Position numbers and translations under genes: made by a program. A DNA stretch of 5,695 nucleotides from Candidatus Segatella albertsiae (GTDB lineage Bacteria; Bacteroidota; Bacteroidia; Bacteroidales; Bacteroidaceae), in the NCBI GenBank assembly GCA_002451555.1, contig DKCU01000143.1, positions 1 through 5,695 of the forward strand. The letters are read 5' to 3'. The notes beneath the pieces are model-generated. The model was not told where the DNA came from. It was given only the letters and a program-made list of their open reading frames with translations, and searched no databases. Each line of letters begins with the position of its first letter. The first letter of the stretch is position 1. This document shows, one piece after another, positions 5,029-5,695 of the stretch.

Positions 5029-5695
5029 ATGAAGTTAACAATCGTATCAAGTAGCAGTCAAGGCAATTCGTATGTCTTGACTGCTCACAACGGACAGCAA
5101 CTTTGCATAGAGGCAGGTCGCCCATTGAGAGAAGTAAAGAAAGTTGCAAACCTCAAATCATCGAAATGCGTTGGCACTCTCATATCTCATTCCCATGGAG
5201 ATCATGCCAAATATGCCAAGGACTTTCTGAAAGCAGGAATCTATGTCTATTCCACCGATGATTTGGCAAGCAAAGTTACAGGAGTCGTATCTGTAGAAGA
5301 GGGAAAAACGTTCAGCTTGGGCGATTTCCGAATCACCCCAGTCCTAGTAAAGCACGATGTGCCATGTTTCTCTTATCTCATCTATCATGAGGAAATGCAG
5401 ACACTATGGTTCTTCACCGACTGCTACAACATGCCGAACATCATCAAGGGAGTGAGAACCTTCCTTTGCGAAGCTAACTACGAGGACTCTCTTCTGGAGA
5501 AAGCCGTCAACGAGGGCAAGACGATAGTAAGTCAAGCCGACCGCATCCGTCTCTCCCACATGAGCCTAGCCCATGGCATCCAACTCCTCCAGCAATGCGA
5601 AGCCGAGAAGTTCGCCAAGCAGATAGTTCTCATCCATGGTTCCTCTCGCCATCTCAATCCAGAGAAGGCAGTGAGCAAGTTCCAGCAAGTGCTAG
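5029..5695 (+). CDS. Metallo-beta-lactamase-fold hydrolase (partial, runs off right edge)
   Basis: Starts 5 nt after the recT stop and stays open for 222 codons to the window end. The opening MKLTIVSSSSQGNSYVL is the SSxGN start shared by YycJ/VicX-like and other MBL-fold phosphodiesterase-type proteins. The metal-binding motif HxHxDH is complete at SHSHGDHAKY (H54, H56, D58, H59). Further expected ligands follow: H109 in VLVKHDVPC and D131 in FFTDCYN. Later segments RLSHMSLAHGIQLL (174-187) and IVLIHGSSRHLNPEKAV (199-215) match the C-terminal histidine region of the fold. Genes of this type are regular neighbours of recT in phages. A nuclease or other phosphodiesterase role on DNA or RNA is likely but unproven. 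I see little or no Shine-Dalgarno (AAGGCAG), so coupling to recT is probable. Confidence 0.85.
   Translation, partial: MKLTIVSSSSQGNSYVLTAHNGQQLCIEAGRPLREVKKVANLKSSKCVGTLISHSHGDHAKYAKDFLKAGIYVYSTDDLASKVTGVVSVEEGKTFSLGDFRITPVLVKHDVPCFSYLIYHEEMQTLWFFTDCYNMPNIIKGVRTFLCEANYEDSLLEKAVNEGKTIVSQADRIRLSHMSLAHGIQLLQQCEAEKFAKQIVLIHGSSRHLNPEKAVSKFQQVL

Noticed and set aside
4652..5149. 165-aa minus-strand open frame across recT and the MBL gene
   Set aside because: It overlaps two well-supported genes on the other strand and its Cys/Leu-rich translation shows no recognisable domain.

Overview
The window is a stretch of phage or prophage early-region DNA. All genes are on the + strand and packed head to tail with short overlaps or gaps of a few bases. 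The likely host is a member of the Bacteroidota (Prevotella/Bacteroides-like). This is an inference from the moderate GC content, the weak or absent Shine-Dalgarno sequences before most genes and the tight gene packing; no taxonomic marker is present.

Layout. Bases 1-143 hold the 3' end of an unidentified gene. Bases 127-1116 hold an AT-rich, free-standing homing-endonuclease-type gene (zinc finger, NUMOD4, two HNH modules), an apparent guest in the operon. Two small phage genes of unknown function follow (1067-1318, 1260-1592). Next come a 667-aa SbcC/RecN-like ATPase with a zinc-hook motif (1564-3567), a 68-aa small protein (3571-3777), an 85-aa small protein (3843-4100), a RecT-family annealing protein (4103-5023) and a metallo-beta-lactamase-fold hydrolase that runs off the right edge (5029-5695). 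ATPase, RecT and MBL-fold protein form a phage recombination/replication module.

The most interesting object lies between the two small proteins. A single 26-nt sequence at 3777-3802 has the hallmarks of a type I-C CRISPR repeat: GTCGCAC start, 5-bp hairpin, and the 11-nt end TGGATTGAAAC. It is followed by 39 nt that would encode KTKEELIKYLSK-stop. The gene just upstream of the repeat ends KTKEELLKFLSR-stop. The two tails are nearly the same peptide, yet all 13 codons differ. The simplest reading is that a 64-bp piece (replacement gene tail plus CRISPR repeat) was inserted into the small gene. The original tail would then sit exactly where a spacer would lie, while the gene regained a recoded, functional end. 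The codon before the junction is Phe (TTT now); TTC there in the uninserted allele would be the usual type I-C PAM. The repeat, the duplicated tail and the recoding are visible in the sequence. That this makes a guide RNA using host type I-C Cas proteins against related phages that lack the insert, or acts as an RNA anti-CRISPR, is a hypothesis.
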